Source: Alitta virens
Lineage: Eukaryota > Annelida > Polychaeta > Phyllodocida > Nereididae
Direction of reading: 5' to 3'
Length of the DNA stretch: 64,000 bases
NCBI GenBank assembly: GCA_932294295.1
Contig: OW028582.1
Location: forward strand, 7,436,188-7,500,187
Part shown: in pieces, positions 11,022 through 21,200 of the stretch
Numbering within the stretch: position 1 is the stretch's first letter
Layout: each line of letters opens with the position of its first letter
Made by a program: the position numbers and the translations under genes
Notes under the pieces: generated by a model
Told to the model about the DNA's origin: nothing
Database searches by the model: none
Seen by the model: the letters and a program-made list of their open reading frames with translations, nothing else

Positions 11022-11416
11022 ACCTGTATGAATCACAGGCGCCGTCCAGCTGACATCAGTGCGTTGTCAAGACATAATAAACTTTCTTATATCATGCAGG
11101 CTGAGGCTCGCCTATAAAAATTTCGGGACAAAATTTGGTTTTTCAAAAAACATGATTATTTAAAAAACCAAATAAGCTGGAATTTCCTTCAAGAAATGGA
11201 GAAAAACAGTGATTTTCCAGCGAAGGGGTGTCCATAAGGCATTGGTAAATAATGCTTAAAGTGAACAGGACAGCAAACTTGGATTCATACACAGGCGCCC
11301 TCCAGCAGAAGCAGGAGTGTCAAGATATTTCTCTATCTTTTTGCGTATGGACACTCCTTCGCTGTAAAAATCACTGTTTTTCTCCATTTCTTGAAAGAAA
11401 TTCCAGCTTATTTCCC
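11022..11416. repeat. Foldback element with ~70 bp inverted arms and an internal direct repeat
   Basis: The left arm (about 11170-11238, with CAAATAAGCTGGAATTTC, CAAGAAATGGAGAAAAACAG, and GAAGGGGTGTCCATA) is the reverse complement of the right arm (about 11343-11414) at roughly 90% by eye. A block near 11025-11075 (CAGGCGCCGTCCAGC then TGTCAAGACATA) recurs directly in the loop at 11289-11326 (CAGGCGCCCTCCAGC then TGTCAAGATAT). The pattern suggests a MITE or nested repeat. The ends are not defined. Confidence 0.6.
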
Positions 11417-12260
11417 CATCTTTTTGCGCGTAAACAAACATTCCATGAAAGATTCGGCAGTGGTCAGCAAATCTAAGCACCATCCAAGTAGATGTTTGAA
11501 CAGACAAATAATCTCATTCGTAGACCAATCAGCGTGCCAATAAGCAAAATAATGCGGTGTATTCAATATCATGAACGTGGTCATATAGAACATGACATTC
11601 GCTGCACGCAGTCATATTTTGCCCCCTGCGCCATATTGACGCGGCTTAATAGTCTATGTTTGAGATTTTACAGCAAATACGCTTCTGTAGGCTGAATGAA
11701 AATAACATGTGAGCTTAGTACACATATGTATTTGCCTTTTACTCACATCATAAAAACAAATCATATTTAACATTCTTTCAAGTATGAGCATTATTGGGTG
11801 GGGAGCATTAAATTAAATTTTCATATTTGTAATATTACACTGCGAGCTGTTCAAGCCAAAAAACTGAGTCAGTGATTATGAATATAATATTTATTAAGGA
11901 CTGCACACAAAATGATGAAGATATGAGAGTTTGTATAATGCACTCTGTTTAAGGAATTTTAATTGCATGATGATAACTTTCAAATAGAAACTCAGAAATA
12001 TTTATTAGCCTCCTTTTATGTATTTATCTGTACTTGTTATGTTGTGATGAAAAACAAATATCACTACTAAATATATGATAATAACAAGCTAACTTATTCT
12101 GTTATTGAAACAGTTACGGATATTCACCCAGTTATAGCATTCAGTTACTTTGTTATGTAATGTGAGATTTCATTGAATCATCAATACATGCCACTTTATT
12201 ACTGTTACAAAAATACACTGAAAGATAATAAGCTGAAAGAACAATTTTGTAATCTTATGT
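11417..12260. other. Intergenic AT-rich stretch, nothing recognised
   Basis: Short frames only (for example 11492-11695 plus, 11408-11593 minus). No motif, RNA gene or clear repeat. Confidence 0.4.
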
Positions 12261-12263
12261 ATG

Positions 12264-13020
12264 TGACCTTGATGTAATGTTCAAGGTCATTCTGTGATAC
12301 GAATGAGACAAGATTATCCCTACGTTACAAAGTTTACTGGATTAAAATGAGAACAATGCAACATGACAGTTTTATAAATATTTATAGAACAGCCAATAAT
12401 ATTATGATCTCTTGTTTGTAATGACCTTGATATAATGTTTGTAATAACCTTGATGTAATGTTCAAGGTCATTCTGTTACCATGACCTTTGACCCAAGGTC
12501 ATCCAATGTATTTGCACAAAGTCAAATTAGGTGATAGCTATGTTACTCCATTTGGAAGGATTACCCCTGGGGGTCATAAATGATATGTGGATGACACAAC
12601 ATCACTCAACATCAGGCCCAAAACCTGTCAAAAATTATCACTTTTAACATTTGACCTTGAACTATGACCTAACACCACCCCAAGGTCAAATATTCTACAA
12701 TATCTTAAAACTCCATTGCAAACATTTGACATCTTGTTCTACCCTTAGTTTTCTTATCTTAGAATTTAGTGTAACCTGTGACCCTGATCTTTGACCCAAG
12801 GTCATTCACAGTAATAATCGATTTTTTATCCTGAGCTAGTTCACCCCTTAACCCCTTTGGGGTGTCAATTTGATCAGTGGGAACTGAAGACCCCTTAATA
12901 CCTACAAACATATGTGAAGCACAAGTTTGTAGCTCTTTTAGTTGTTGAGTTATTGTAATTTCAATTTTGCAAAATTTTAGTTAAACGTGACCTGTGGCCT
13001 TGATAAATGGGTCAAGGTCA
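12264..13020 (+). repeat. Interspersed repeat dense in TGACCT/AGGTCA hexamers
   Basis: By eye there are 12 perfect TGACCT or AGGTCA hexamers in about 760 bp (starting 12264, 12284, 12422, 12465, 12482, 12496, 12652, 12665, 12683, 12799, 12988, 13015), many extended to TCAAGGTCA. The block TGACCTTGATGTAATG...TTCAAGGTCATTCTG occurs at 12264-12293 and again, slightly changed, at 12447-12474. ATGACCTTTGACCC at 12481-12494 is a direct repeat with one-base spacing. These match nuclear-receptor half-sites; whether they are bound is unknown. The region is probably a transposon-derived repeat since blocks recur. Confidence 0.55.
12301..12425 (+). repeat. Dispersed repeat, copy B of a diverged pair
   Basis: This is the counterpart of 10536-10665, embedded between two half-site blocks. 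It suggests that the flanking half-site repeat and this unit may belong to one larger element. Confidence 0.55.
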
Positions 13021-13104
13021 TTCATATTGGATGGAAGTGTTTGTGTTACCCAAAGGTAATCTGAACAAGTTTGGTTGAGCAACTTAAAGAATTGAAAAAC
13101 AACT

Positions 13105-13241
13105 CAGATAGCATTCCAAATCGTATCAACGTCATCGCGATGTTGGCAAAGTCAAAACAATGTTGGCAAAGTCAAAACAATGTTGTACCAATGGCGGCTG
13201 ATATAGAAGCGTCCCCGGCCTGATTTGGAATGCTATCTGGG
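13105..13241 (-). mobile_element. 137-bp MITE, copy 3 of 3, with an internal duplication
   Basis: The ends are CAGATAGCATTCCAAATC and GATTTGGAATGCTATCTGGG, the same inverted repeats as at 1690 and 6623, in the opposite orientation as judged by the interior (GCCGCCATTGG on the minus strand). It is longer than the 119-bp copies, largely because a 20-bp unit (GTTGGCAAAGTCAAAACAAT) is tandemly doubled at about 13144-13183. Confidence 0.75.
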
Positions 13242-14650
13242 AAAGTTCTTCACCCATAATGATGGATGAAGACCTATAATAGTTGCTCATATCAAAATAC
13301 CAATGATGACTCATAATCTATCATTTTGACAGTTTTGTGTTTTTTTTACTGATAGTTTGTTTGTCACACTATATTCACAGGATTTGTTTGTTACAGGATT
13401 GTGACATTTTGTCTTTTTGCTAGTTGCAATTCTATAGTGAGAAATACTAGTGTCAAAATCTCATTTGCACCACGTTTAATTAGGCAGAGGGAGGTCTAGC
13501 AATATCCATGCATCGCCAATAGTTTAGCTTGAGAGAAAGAGGGGGGGGGGGGGGGGGTGGACAGTGGTCAATGGGCAACGAAATGTGAGGGATAAATATC
13601 CCTTGATAACTATTGTTTTGCCTAGCAACAGCACAGCTTGTTCTAACTCTGATAAATTACATGAGCTCATAGTGTAGCTGTCAACTTGAAACAATTGAAT
13701 TATGCCTGCAAATTATCTATATAGCTAGCTGCAGGCAAAGCATGTTTCTGTCCTGCTAGCTGTCCTGGGTACATGTAACTGCATTGCCATTTGCTCACAC
13801 CTGCTCAGGGTCTATGCTGAGGCAATGCATTGTCTAGCGTCCTATGTTGTGAGCATAAACTTATAGGTACAGCTTTATGGGTTGAAAAATATTTGGTGTA
13901 ATTATTTGAATTACTTTTTTCATGGCATCATCCAATCATGTAAACAAAGCAACTGTATGCTTGTACGTATAGTAAGTAATGCTGTGTTTATATAAGTTAA
14001 GAAATTGTTATTAAAGAAATTTAAAAATGGTCCTCTGAGATCTTGTCATTGAGAAATTGATTGAATTAAAATTTCCTTATAATAATTATAAACATGCAAA
14101 CTAGACATGGAGAACTTGAAGTTTGCATAATAGTAATAAATATATTCGACTCTCAATCCCCAAAGAATATTTGTATATCTTTTGATTCAAGTCATCTCAA
14201 CTGTTCCCATTTTCTTTTTGGTGTTTTCTTCCCCAGAATTTTCGAGCATGTCAAGAACAAAAAAGAACTCTCATTGAACCTTTGGTTCTCCTATAAACGC
14301 ATAGGATTTGCCGTGGCAAATCAGGGTCTGCCTTCAAACTTGAAATCCCAATATTGCAGCTGATAGTGAAGATAGATTTCTGTTGGATTACACATAGCTG
14401 TTATGACTCTTTTAAGAATATATCATAATCATCCATATTTAGTTTTACCATTAGTACCATTTTCCCATAGGCAAAGATCGCCGCGCATGGAAGCTGGCAC
14501 AGCTTGAGCGAGCGACACTTTGACATCGTGAAAATGCATTGGTACATGAGCCATTGTGCCACTTGGCAAGTGCAATGGAACAGATAGGAACATGAGTTAT
14601 CATAGCCAACAAAGAAAAGTAAGCACATTACCACTATACTGTAACCATTT
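13242..14650. other. Intergenic stretch with a poly-G tract, no supported gene
   Basis: A run of 17 G at 13541-13557 lies behind a GA-rich stretch. The remainder is AT-rich with unsupported short frames (14094-14363 plus, 14401-14664 minus). Confidence 0.4.
13541..13557 (+). repeat. Poly-G tract (17 G)
   Basis: A homopolymer run directly visible in the sequence; the exact length may vary or be a sequencing estimate. Confidence 0.85.
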
Positions 14651-14875
14651 ACAGCCAATTTCATAGACTTGGAAACTACTGCAACAATTTACAGCATTTC
14701 ATAGACTTGGAAACTACTATAACACATTACAGTCAATTCCATGGACTTGGAAACTAAGCTCAACCCCATAGAGAAATAGCTGTTCCAGATAGAGGACTTC
14801 ACGTGAATGGAGGACCCCCTTCGGTTACAGCAGTCTGCTCTGGAGTTTAGTTTCCAAGTCTATAAAATTGGCTGT
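14651..14875. mobile_element. Foldback element with tandem copies of its left terminal motif
   Basis: The left end (ACAGCCAATTTCATAGACTT then GGAAACT) and the right end (AGTTTCCAAGTCTATAAAAT then TGGCTGT) are inverted repeats of about 27 bp. The left motif (CATAGACTTGGAAACTA) is present three times in direct orientation with a spacing of about 45 bp at 14661, 14700 and 14741, the third having CATGGACTT. The total is 225 bp, non-coding. Confidence 0.7.
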
Positions 14876-16092
14876 TATTCCTAAAACCTGTTAAAAGAAT
14901 AATGCTTGCTTAGGTTTATTTTTTCAAAAATCTGTAAAAATTAGCTGAGACAAGTCAGTGGGACTATCAAAAGGTACAACTAGACCATAAAGACTGATAA
15001 ATTCCAAATTATATCATGTTCATACAATGGTGTTGGACTTCCAGTCCTACAATGAAGCTGCCCACCCACCTGCCTGCCCAATTGCCCATCCGGCTGCCCA
15101 CCTGGCACACAGACGAATATTACTGGGACTACTTTACACCAAAGTTACCACAATAACTTCGGCATATTAATTTTGTCGAGGGTGGATTTTTTTATTCTTA
15201 TAGTCTATACTATAGGTTGTGGAGATTTGCTTGGAAATTTTAATAATAATAGTAAAACAATACAGAAATCAGTTACTGTGATAATGCTGTTATAAATGTT
15301 ATGGATGAATATATTTCTACCTTGGTCATTAGAAATATCAATTATTGGGTGTTTACAAACTTTGGCACGGCAGTGTAGCTGGGCCAGTGTGAAATATGAC
15401 AGCCACCAGCTATTGGTCTTTTCCCAGGAATTGGCCAAGCTAATTTCAAGGTGAGAAGTTTATCATGCTACAGACAAAAGGAATAGAAAATATGCAAAAG
15501 ACTCATTTGGTCCAGTTGAATAATTGCATGCATTCATGACATTTTGCACACAATTTGCATACACTGTGCTGTTCTTATAATTTGTACTGGATATAGCAAA
15601 TATTACCAAAAAATAAAAAATAAAGGAGTGCTTTTTTGGAACAAATTACCTTTTGGTGTCACAGTAATTGTTTCGCAATTGGAACTAATCAATTAATAAG
15701 AAACATGAAATAATTAATCATTATTGTGACAGTATACCTTTGTAAATTGTGGACTATAGCTGTCTTGTATTATTTGTTTTTCTCATTGCATGTTGTGGCA
15801 TAAAATGGCCTTGATTAGGTTTGCTCGAATTGCCTGCAAATCTCCTGCATGCAAGTCTTCACAAAGTCTGCTCAGGTGAAACTATGTGTAATAGCTAGCC
15901 CTCCCAGCCGATTTATTTATTGTCTATAAACTCCATTCAGTCGAATCGTCCTAAAACACAATATTACTAATAAGCAGGGCCTTTTTACGTCATGAAGTGT
16001 GAACTTCGTTATGTAATCAAGTGAATGAAAAGAGGCTATTCGGTTGGACATGAGGGGTTGCTTGCCCTTTCCTATATACATGTAATTTACCC
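14876..16092. other. Intergenic stretch, nothing recognised
   Basis: Includes a CTGCC-rich short run at about 15056-15106 (CTGCCCACC-like units) and unsupported short frames. No gene or RNA seen. Confidence 0.4.
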
Positions 16093-16574
16093 CGTATTCA
16101 TAGATCATTGTTAGCTCAATTTAGAGCAGGGATATTGCCAATTAATGTCGGAATTGGAAGATTTAGAAATGTTCCATTGGAAGACAGAGTTTGTAAATAT
16201 GTAATTCTCTTACAAATAATATATAGAAGATGAATTTCATGTATTATGTGTATGTAATGTCTATAATGATATAAGAACTAGTCTTTATTATAATATTAGT
16301 TACATTTATAGAAATTTCGATGAGTATGATGATTTTGAAAAATTTGTGTTTATTAATAACGAATATCAGGTACGATTGGCTAACTTTTTGCTAAAAGCTA
16401 TTTAAATAAGAAAACAGTTACTTTTTGTTATTTAGACATCATGTATTTAAGCACTGAAATGGAGTGACATATAAGCCCTTATGGGGCTGGGTGGCTTGTT
16501 TCCCTGTATGATGTTTGTATTGTTGTAATGTAAAACCAAATGTCAATAAAGATAAATAAATAAATAAATAAATA
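16093..16574 (+). mobile_element. 3' end of a 5'-truncated non-LTR retrotransposon (LINE)
   Basis: From 16093 the frame reads LLAQFRAGILPINVGIGRF, then NVPLEDRVCKY, then after a frameshift IEDEFHVLCVCNVYNDIR and NNEYQVRLANFLLKA. This order (an R.GilP...GR. block, an EdR.C..C block, then eDE.HfL..C and a final ...v..Fl.kA) is the known C-terminal end of Jockey/CR1-L2-like reverse transcriptase polyproteins. A non-coding 3' part follows and the element ends in a TAAA-type microsatellite at about 16540-16574, as LINEs do. Frameshifts and stops make it inactive, and most of the element is missing upstream. Confidence 0.8.
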
Positions 16575-17515
16575 TAGCACGTCTATAGCTCTCTTGAATC
16601 GATCTTCCTCCCTAGCTTAAGTACCTTTCAATAGTTCAGTTTTCAGTGTCCGTTTTTGCCCAGTTTTTTTCAATATATGTGTCTAATTTTGTCAATAGGT
16701 GTGATTATAATTAGGTTTCAGTTTCAGTAATCAACACATTTTTTTTTTTAGTAAATCTGATAATGATATTTGGAGTAGTGTTGCTGATTTAGGGAGACAC
16801 CGTGAAGGCCTATCTGTAGATATATACCCTTAGGTCATACACTCAGACACAGGGAATGTTGCTTGTGGAGCCCATGTCCAGCAATTGCTATGAAATTTGT
16901 CCAGGCAGTTGGTAGGTCCCTTGGGAAATCCGCTTGGAGCAGCACTGTCGCCATGGTAATGAAACCGAGGTCAAAGCAACTGCCATGGGGATTGCGTAAC
17001 GAGTGCCAACTGTTGGTCCCGCTGTTGGCTGACCACAATCGCACAGCACTTGTCAACAACAACTTAATGGTTCTTGTCCGGTTGTCTGATGTTGTTGTCT
17101 AATATCATTGTGGACATTAGTCCAAAGCAATATTGCATGGATCTGTTTTTTCGTGTTATTGTCACCAAAAAAACGACAGGGCCATTAAGAGTAGGCCTAG
17201 TCATTAAAGCATTGCCATTGGCCCAGTAATGTGCGTAGACAGCAGACGAAACGTAAACAAAGCTGAAACATACGTGCCGCAATTGTTTCTTTTACAGAAA
17301 TTTTACATTTCAGAAAGTACTTTTGCTGCAATCTGGCAGATGGCGCGCATCTCCATATATTTTAAGCGGCATCTTGCGTGAAAAGCAGTCTGCATTGCAT
17401 CGTCCCACCAATGTTGCAAATACTATATATTTTCTATTTTTATTTTTATTTTTTGAAATGTCAGCTTTATAACCTAAGGGAGGGGTCCAAGGGCTGATTA
17501 AAAGGATATATAGAT
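16575..17515. other. Intergenic stretch upstream of the TMEM26-like gene, nothing recognised
   Basis: Overlapping frames on both strands at 16835-17102 look superficially open, but neither resembles a family. No splice-consistent exon was identified. Confidence 0.35.
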
Positions 17516-17782
17516 TGAAGATATGATAAGATAGATAAGATTGATAAGATAAAAGATAAGATAAGATGAACTAAGATAAAACAAAAGATAAGCTAAGCTA
17601 AGCTAAGATAAGATAAGATAAGATAAGATAAGATAAGATAAGTAAGATCAGATGAACTAAGATAAATAAACGATAAAATAGGACAAGCTAATCTAAAATA
17701 AGATACAATTAAAGATAAGATAAGATAATAATAAAATAAAAGATATGGATGAATGAGATAAAATGAGATGAGATGAGATAAC
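17516..17782 (+). repeat. GATAAG-based microsatellite
   Basis: Repeated GATAA/GATAAG units with variants (GATGA, AGCTA, GAGAT). The long minus-strand frame across it (17593-17928) is only the translation of this simple repeat. GATAAG is also the core site of GATA transcription factors, so the tract is a dense array of potential sites about 200-500 bp upstream of the TMEM26-like start codon. Confidence 0.85.
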
Positions 17783-17970
17783 ATAACATGTATTATATAT
17801 AAATAACATAACACAACATGACACACATCCGAGTAACTTGAGACGGCGAGACATCTAGAATGCCATGTAGTAATGTCTAAAAATAGCATGCATTTTCTGG
17901 GAAGTTGACGGGTATTCCCCTTTTGCAAACCATATGGTTACAAGTTTGCATCTTCGGCCTTACTGCATCT

Positions 17971-18003
17971 TAGTCAGTCAGTCAGTCTGTCAGTCTGTCA
18001 GTC
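17971..18003 (+). repeat. (CAGT)n/(CTGT)n microsatellite directly before the start codon
   Basis: TAGTCAGTCAGTCAGTCTGT and further CAGTCTGT units run without interruption to the ATG at 18004, so the 5' leader of the gene would be tetranucleotide repeat. Confidence 0.85.
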
Positions 18004-18233
18004 ATGGGAGCTAACCTCATGGCAAGTTTTGTGGTGTTTTTTTTTCAATGCCTAATCATAGTTGGAGTATATGGAATGGCACTATGGAAATATTATGAAA
18101 GTACTGGACCTCCAGACTGGATCTCTTACAACCTGGCTCCCATGTACGGTACTTTTGCCGCCATAGCTGGGACCATACTTTTTTTTTTAATCGCAATTGG
18201 GATTTGTTGCTGCGTTTCAAAGAAAACTACTTG
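18004..18233 (+). CDS. TMEM26-like gene, coding exon 1
   Basis: Encodes 76 residues plus two bases with two membrane segments; ends at the donor GTGAGT (18234). The first segment is rich in Phe (VVFFFQCLIIVGV). The second ends in a Cys cluster (ICCCVSKK). Confidence 0.75.
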
Positions 18234-21200
18234 GTGAGTTAAAATAAACCCACTGTGAAAATCTTTGAACTTGAGAGAATAGCAAAAATAGCATGCTATT
18301 TTTTAATGACTCCCTACTAATCCATAATTATCATGTTGAATAAAACTAAGTTTTCAGAATCAATATTCTCACAGTATCAAATCATTGACGTAAAAGCCTA
18401 AGTTTATGTCTATGATCAAATGAATCAGCTTCAGGAGAGAGCAAACTGCCAGAAGTGGCTCATTCAAATGTTTGTACTAATACACTTCTGTCATTGACTC
18501 AGACCAAGAGCAAGAATTTAAGTTTCACGTATTTATTCCTCCTGCCCCAGTGTCACATGTCCTCTCTGCCCAATAGCCTAGACCTTACTGACAGCTCTAC
18601 TCCCTGCAGAACACCAGCAGCCCCTATCACGTGATACCCATGCCATGGCAGTGGAAATACCCCACATTCTAGGTCAACGGCCACTAGCATTCAAACACAG
18701 CAGGATGCAGGTCATCACACCACATCCTCCCGAAGAGAAGGCATGTCCTCATGTCTTCGGACAAGCGATGTAGACCTTTAGTGCACCCAATACGTGGAGT
18801 TAATACAACTTTAACTTTAAAGTATTCATAAAACTCCCATACCTTAAAAATCTAACAGTATGGAGGACATGTGACTGGCGATCAGGAACACATAATTATC
18901 AAACAGTCAAATTACAATGTCAAAAACAATCCATGAACATTGACAACCCAATGTCATAACCCCAATAATGCAAACATTCAAACAGACAACATTAACTGAC
19001 GGACAGACATTTTCATACATTTTCACAACAAACAACTGCAACAGAGTCATTTTTCAGTTCTTTTGCACAAGGCAAACACGGTGTTCACACTGAACAAAGT
19101 AAAGTTCCATTTTAAAAGTTTCTGTCACATTGACCCCGTGACCTGGGCCAGCTGTCAACTGTCAAACCTTGTCTGTTCATCCAAGGTCAAACTGACAGCT
19201 ACACTTTTAAATGTTAAAATCAATGCTTTGGGCTCTTTTTTCTAGAGTGCAACGTTCACTAAATTGTGTATAATCCCCTCCAGAGGCGTATTCCAATTGA
19301 TAGTTCCATGGAAAGTGAAAAGAACATCCCAGTGTCTATCCGTCCTTGACCAATGTTGCAGATGGGGGGCTATCTGGGTTTTCATCATGTTTTCTGGGGA
19401 GGAGACTGGGGAGGCCCCAGGTTCAGCCAGCTTGAGAACCTAGTTCAGGGGGGCCTCTCCCCTTGCACATCTCCTCCCAGAGGCGGACTCGTTTCGTGGT
19501 CAGCCTCTGGACCTCCTGGAGAAAGGGCATCCATCTGGCACTCTGCTCCAGCCCTTTCCTGGTGGCCTCGAGATCCCAATCCGTGAAGCCAGCATTCTGG
19601 AGGGCAGCCATCATTAGGAACATGCTCGGGTCGTTTATATTATTTTAAATTAAAATAAAGACAAGTTCACTCCTTTTTCATACGCGACGTCAACACAGCA
19701 TTTAAAGAAAGCAACTTACAATAATAAATTCTTACCACAGCAAGAGAGGGTCCCTGTTTTCCAAAAATACTTTAGTCTCACTTTTTATTCAAAGTACCAT
19801 CTTTTTATTAAAATAAAGAGACGAACAGGGGAACTAATAAACCATTTCTAGTTTGATCAACCCCACATTGTGGCCATATTGTTTCGAGGCCGTCTCTGTC
19901 TCATAGGGACAAAAGAAACAGCCTGGGGATCCAATTTCGAGTCCTTTTTCAGAGGACTTTGGACACCCTCCCCTCTAGCGTCAGCGACCATGGGGTCGGG
20001 CGTTTCAGCAACAGCAGGGGCTTCTCTCTCACTCCCACCACGTGGTCTGGGGATTCCCCATCCCCTATCAACCCCTCGTGGCCTGGGGGGCCACACATAG
20101 ACGCCCAGCATCAGGAGGCGTGGCCTGTGGCACTCCATGCATCAGCGTCAGGGGCAGATCTAGATTGTCAGGCAAGGGGCTCGCACTGAAAAGGACCCAA
20201 AAACTTCAGACCCAATTTACAGTTAACCCTTTTGCAGTATCACCCAGTTGAGCGGCCACAATTTCATCCACAGACCAAGAATTCTTCCAATTCGGACCCA
20301 GGACCTGAGATACCTCTTGACCATTCAACTTATCGGGGGTCACACTGAAAAGGTCACTAACACCCTGTAAATTGTCATCCTCCTCATCCCTATTGCCCTC
20401 TGAGGTCCCAGTGTCAAGGGACTCATCAGAAGTTGGAAAAGGGTGTGGTCACAGCAACGATCCTTGCAGCACTCCCTCCCCACCTCGGCCTGCCAAAACA
20501 TCCTGCATAGGAATAGAAAACTTTTCTCATCCGGGCTTTGGTGACTGGGGCCCCAGATTGGGGTCCAGTCACCTGGGGAAGGGGAAAGGCTTGGGCTCAT
20601 CTGCTTGCACCATGGCCACAGCCCATGAGGGCACAATGTTGGGCTTGTGGGGCTTGGCAGCTTGGTAAGCAGATTCATACTGAGTGGCTAGGTCAATGGC
20701 ATCCTGAAGTGTGGCTGGTTTATGGGCCCCCAACCAAAACCTCAGATCTGTGGACCCATGTCTGTGGTATCCATGAACCTCTCTTTTGCAAACCTCTCTT
20801 TTTCCTCCCCAGTGGACACAGGATTGGCCTGACAGGACAGGTCTAACAGAAACAGGCCATACGACTTCAAATCCATATCCGGGCACCTTTTTGCATTAAA
20901 CCACTTATTTCTATAAGCATCTAGGGCCCTAGTGGAACAGAACAGAGACAGAGGTCTACCATCCGGCTCCATGATTTTTTTTAGGGCAAGGACACCATTT
21001 CCAAACGAGCTGGACCATCTATGCTGGTCCACATATAAAAGCAACGTTCCTCATCAGTCCACCCATTTAATCAGCCACTCTCCCGAACTCCAACAAATAA
21101 TCAGTAAAAGCAACTCCTTGACCATCATACAAACGAGGAAGGGCCTCTCGGCACCTCCTACGCCATCTGGGGTGGGCACGAGCACTTGGGGCAGCTTTGC

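Noticed and set aside
17593..17928. 111-codon minus-strand frame
   Set aside because: Most of it is the GATAAG simple repeat read backwards (Leu/Ile/Ser/Tyr runs).
20340..20678. Overlapping frames on the plus strand of the LTR element (for example 20372-20668, 20932-21420)
   Set aside because: They are opposite-strand shadows of the gag-like coding, which lies on the minus strand as shown by the primer-binding site.
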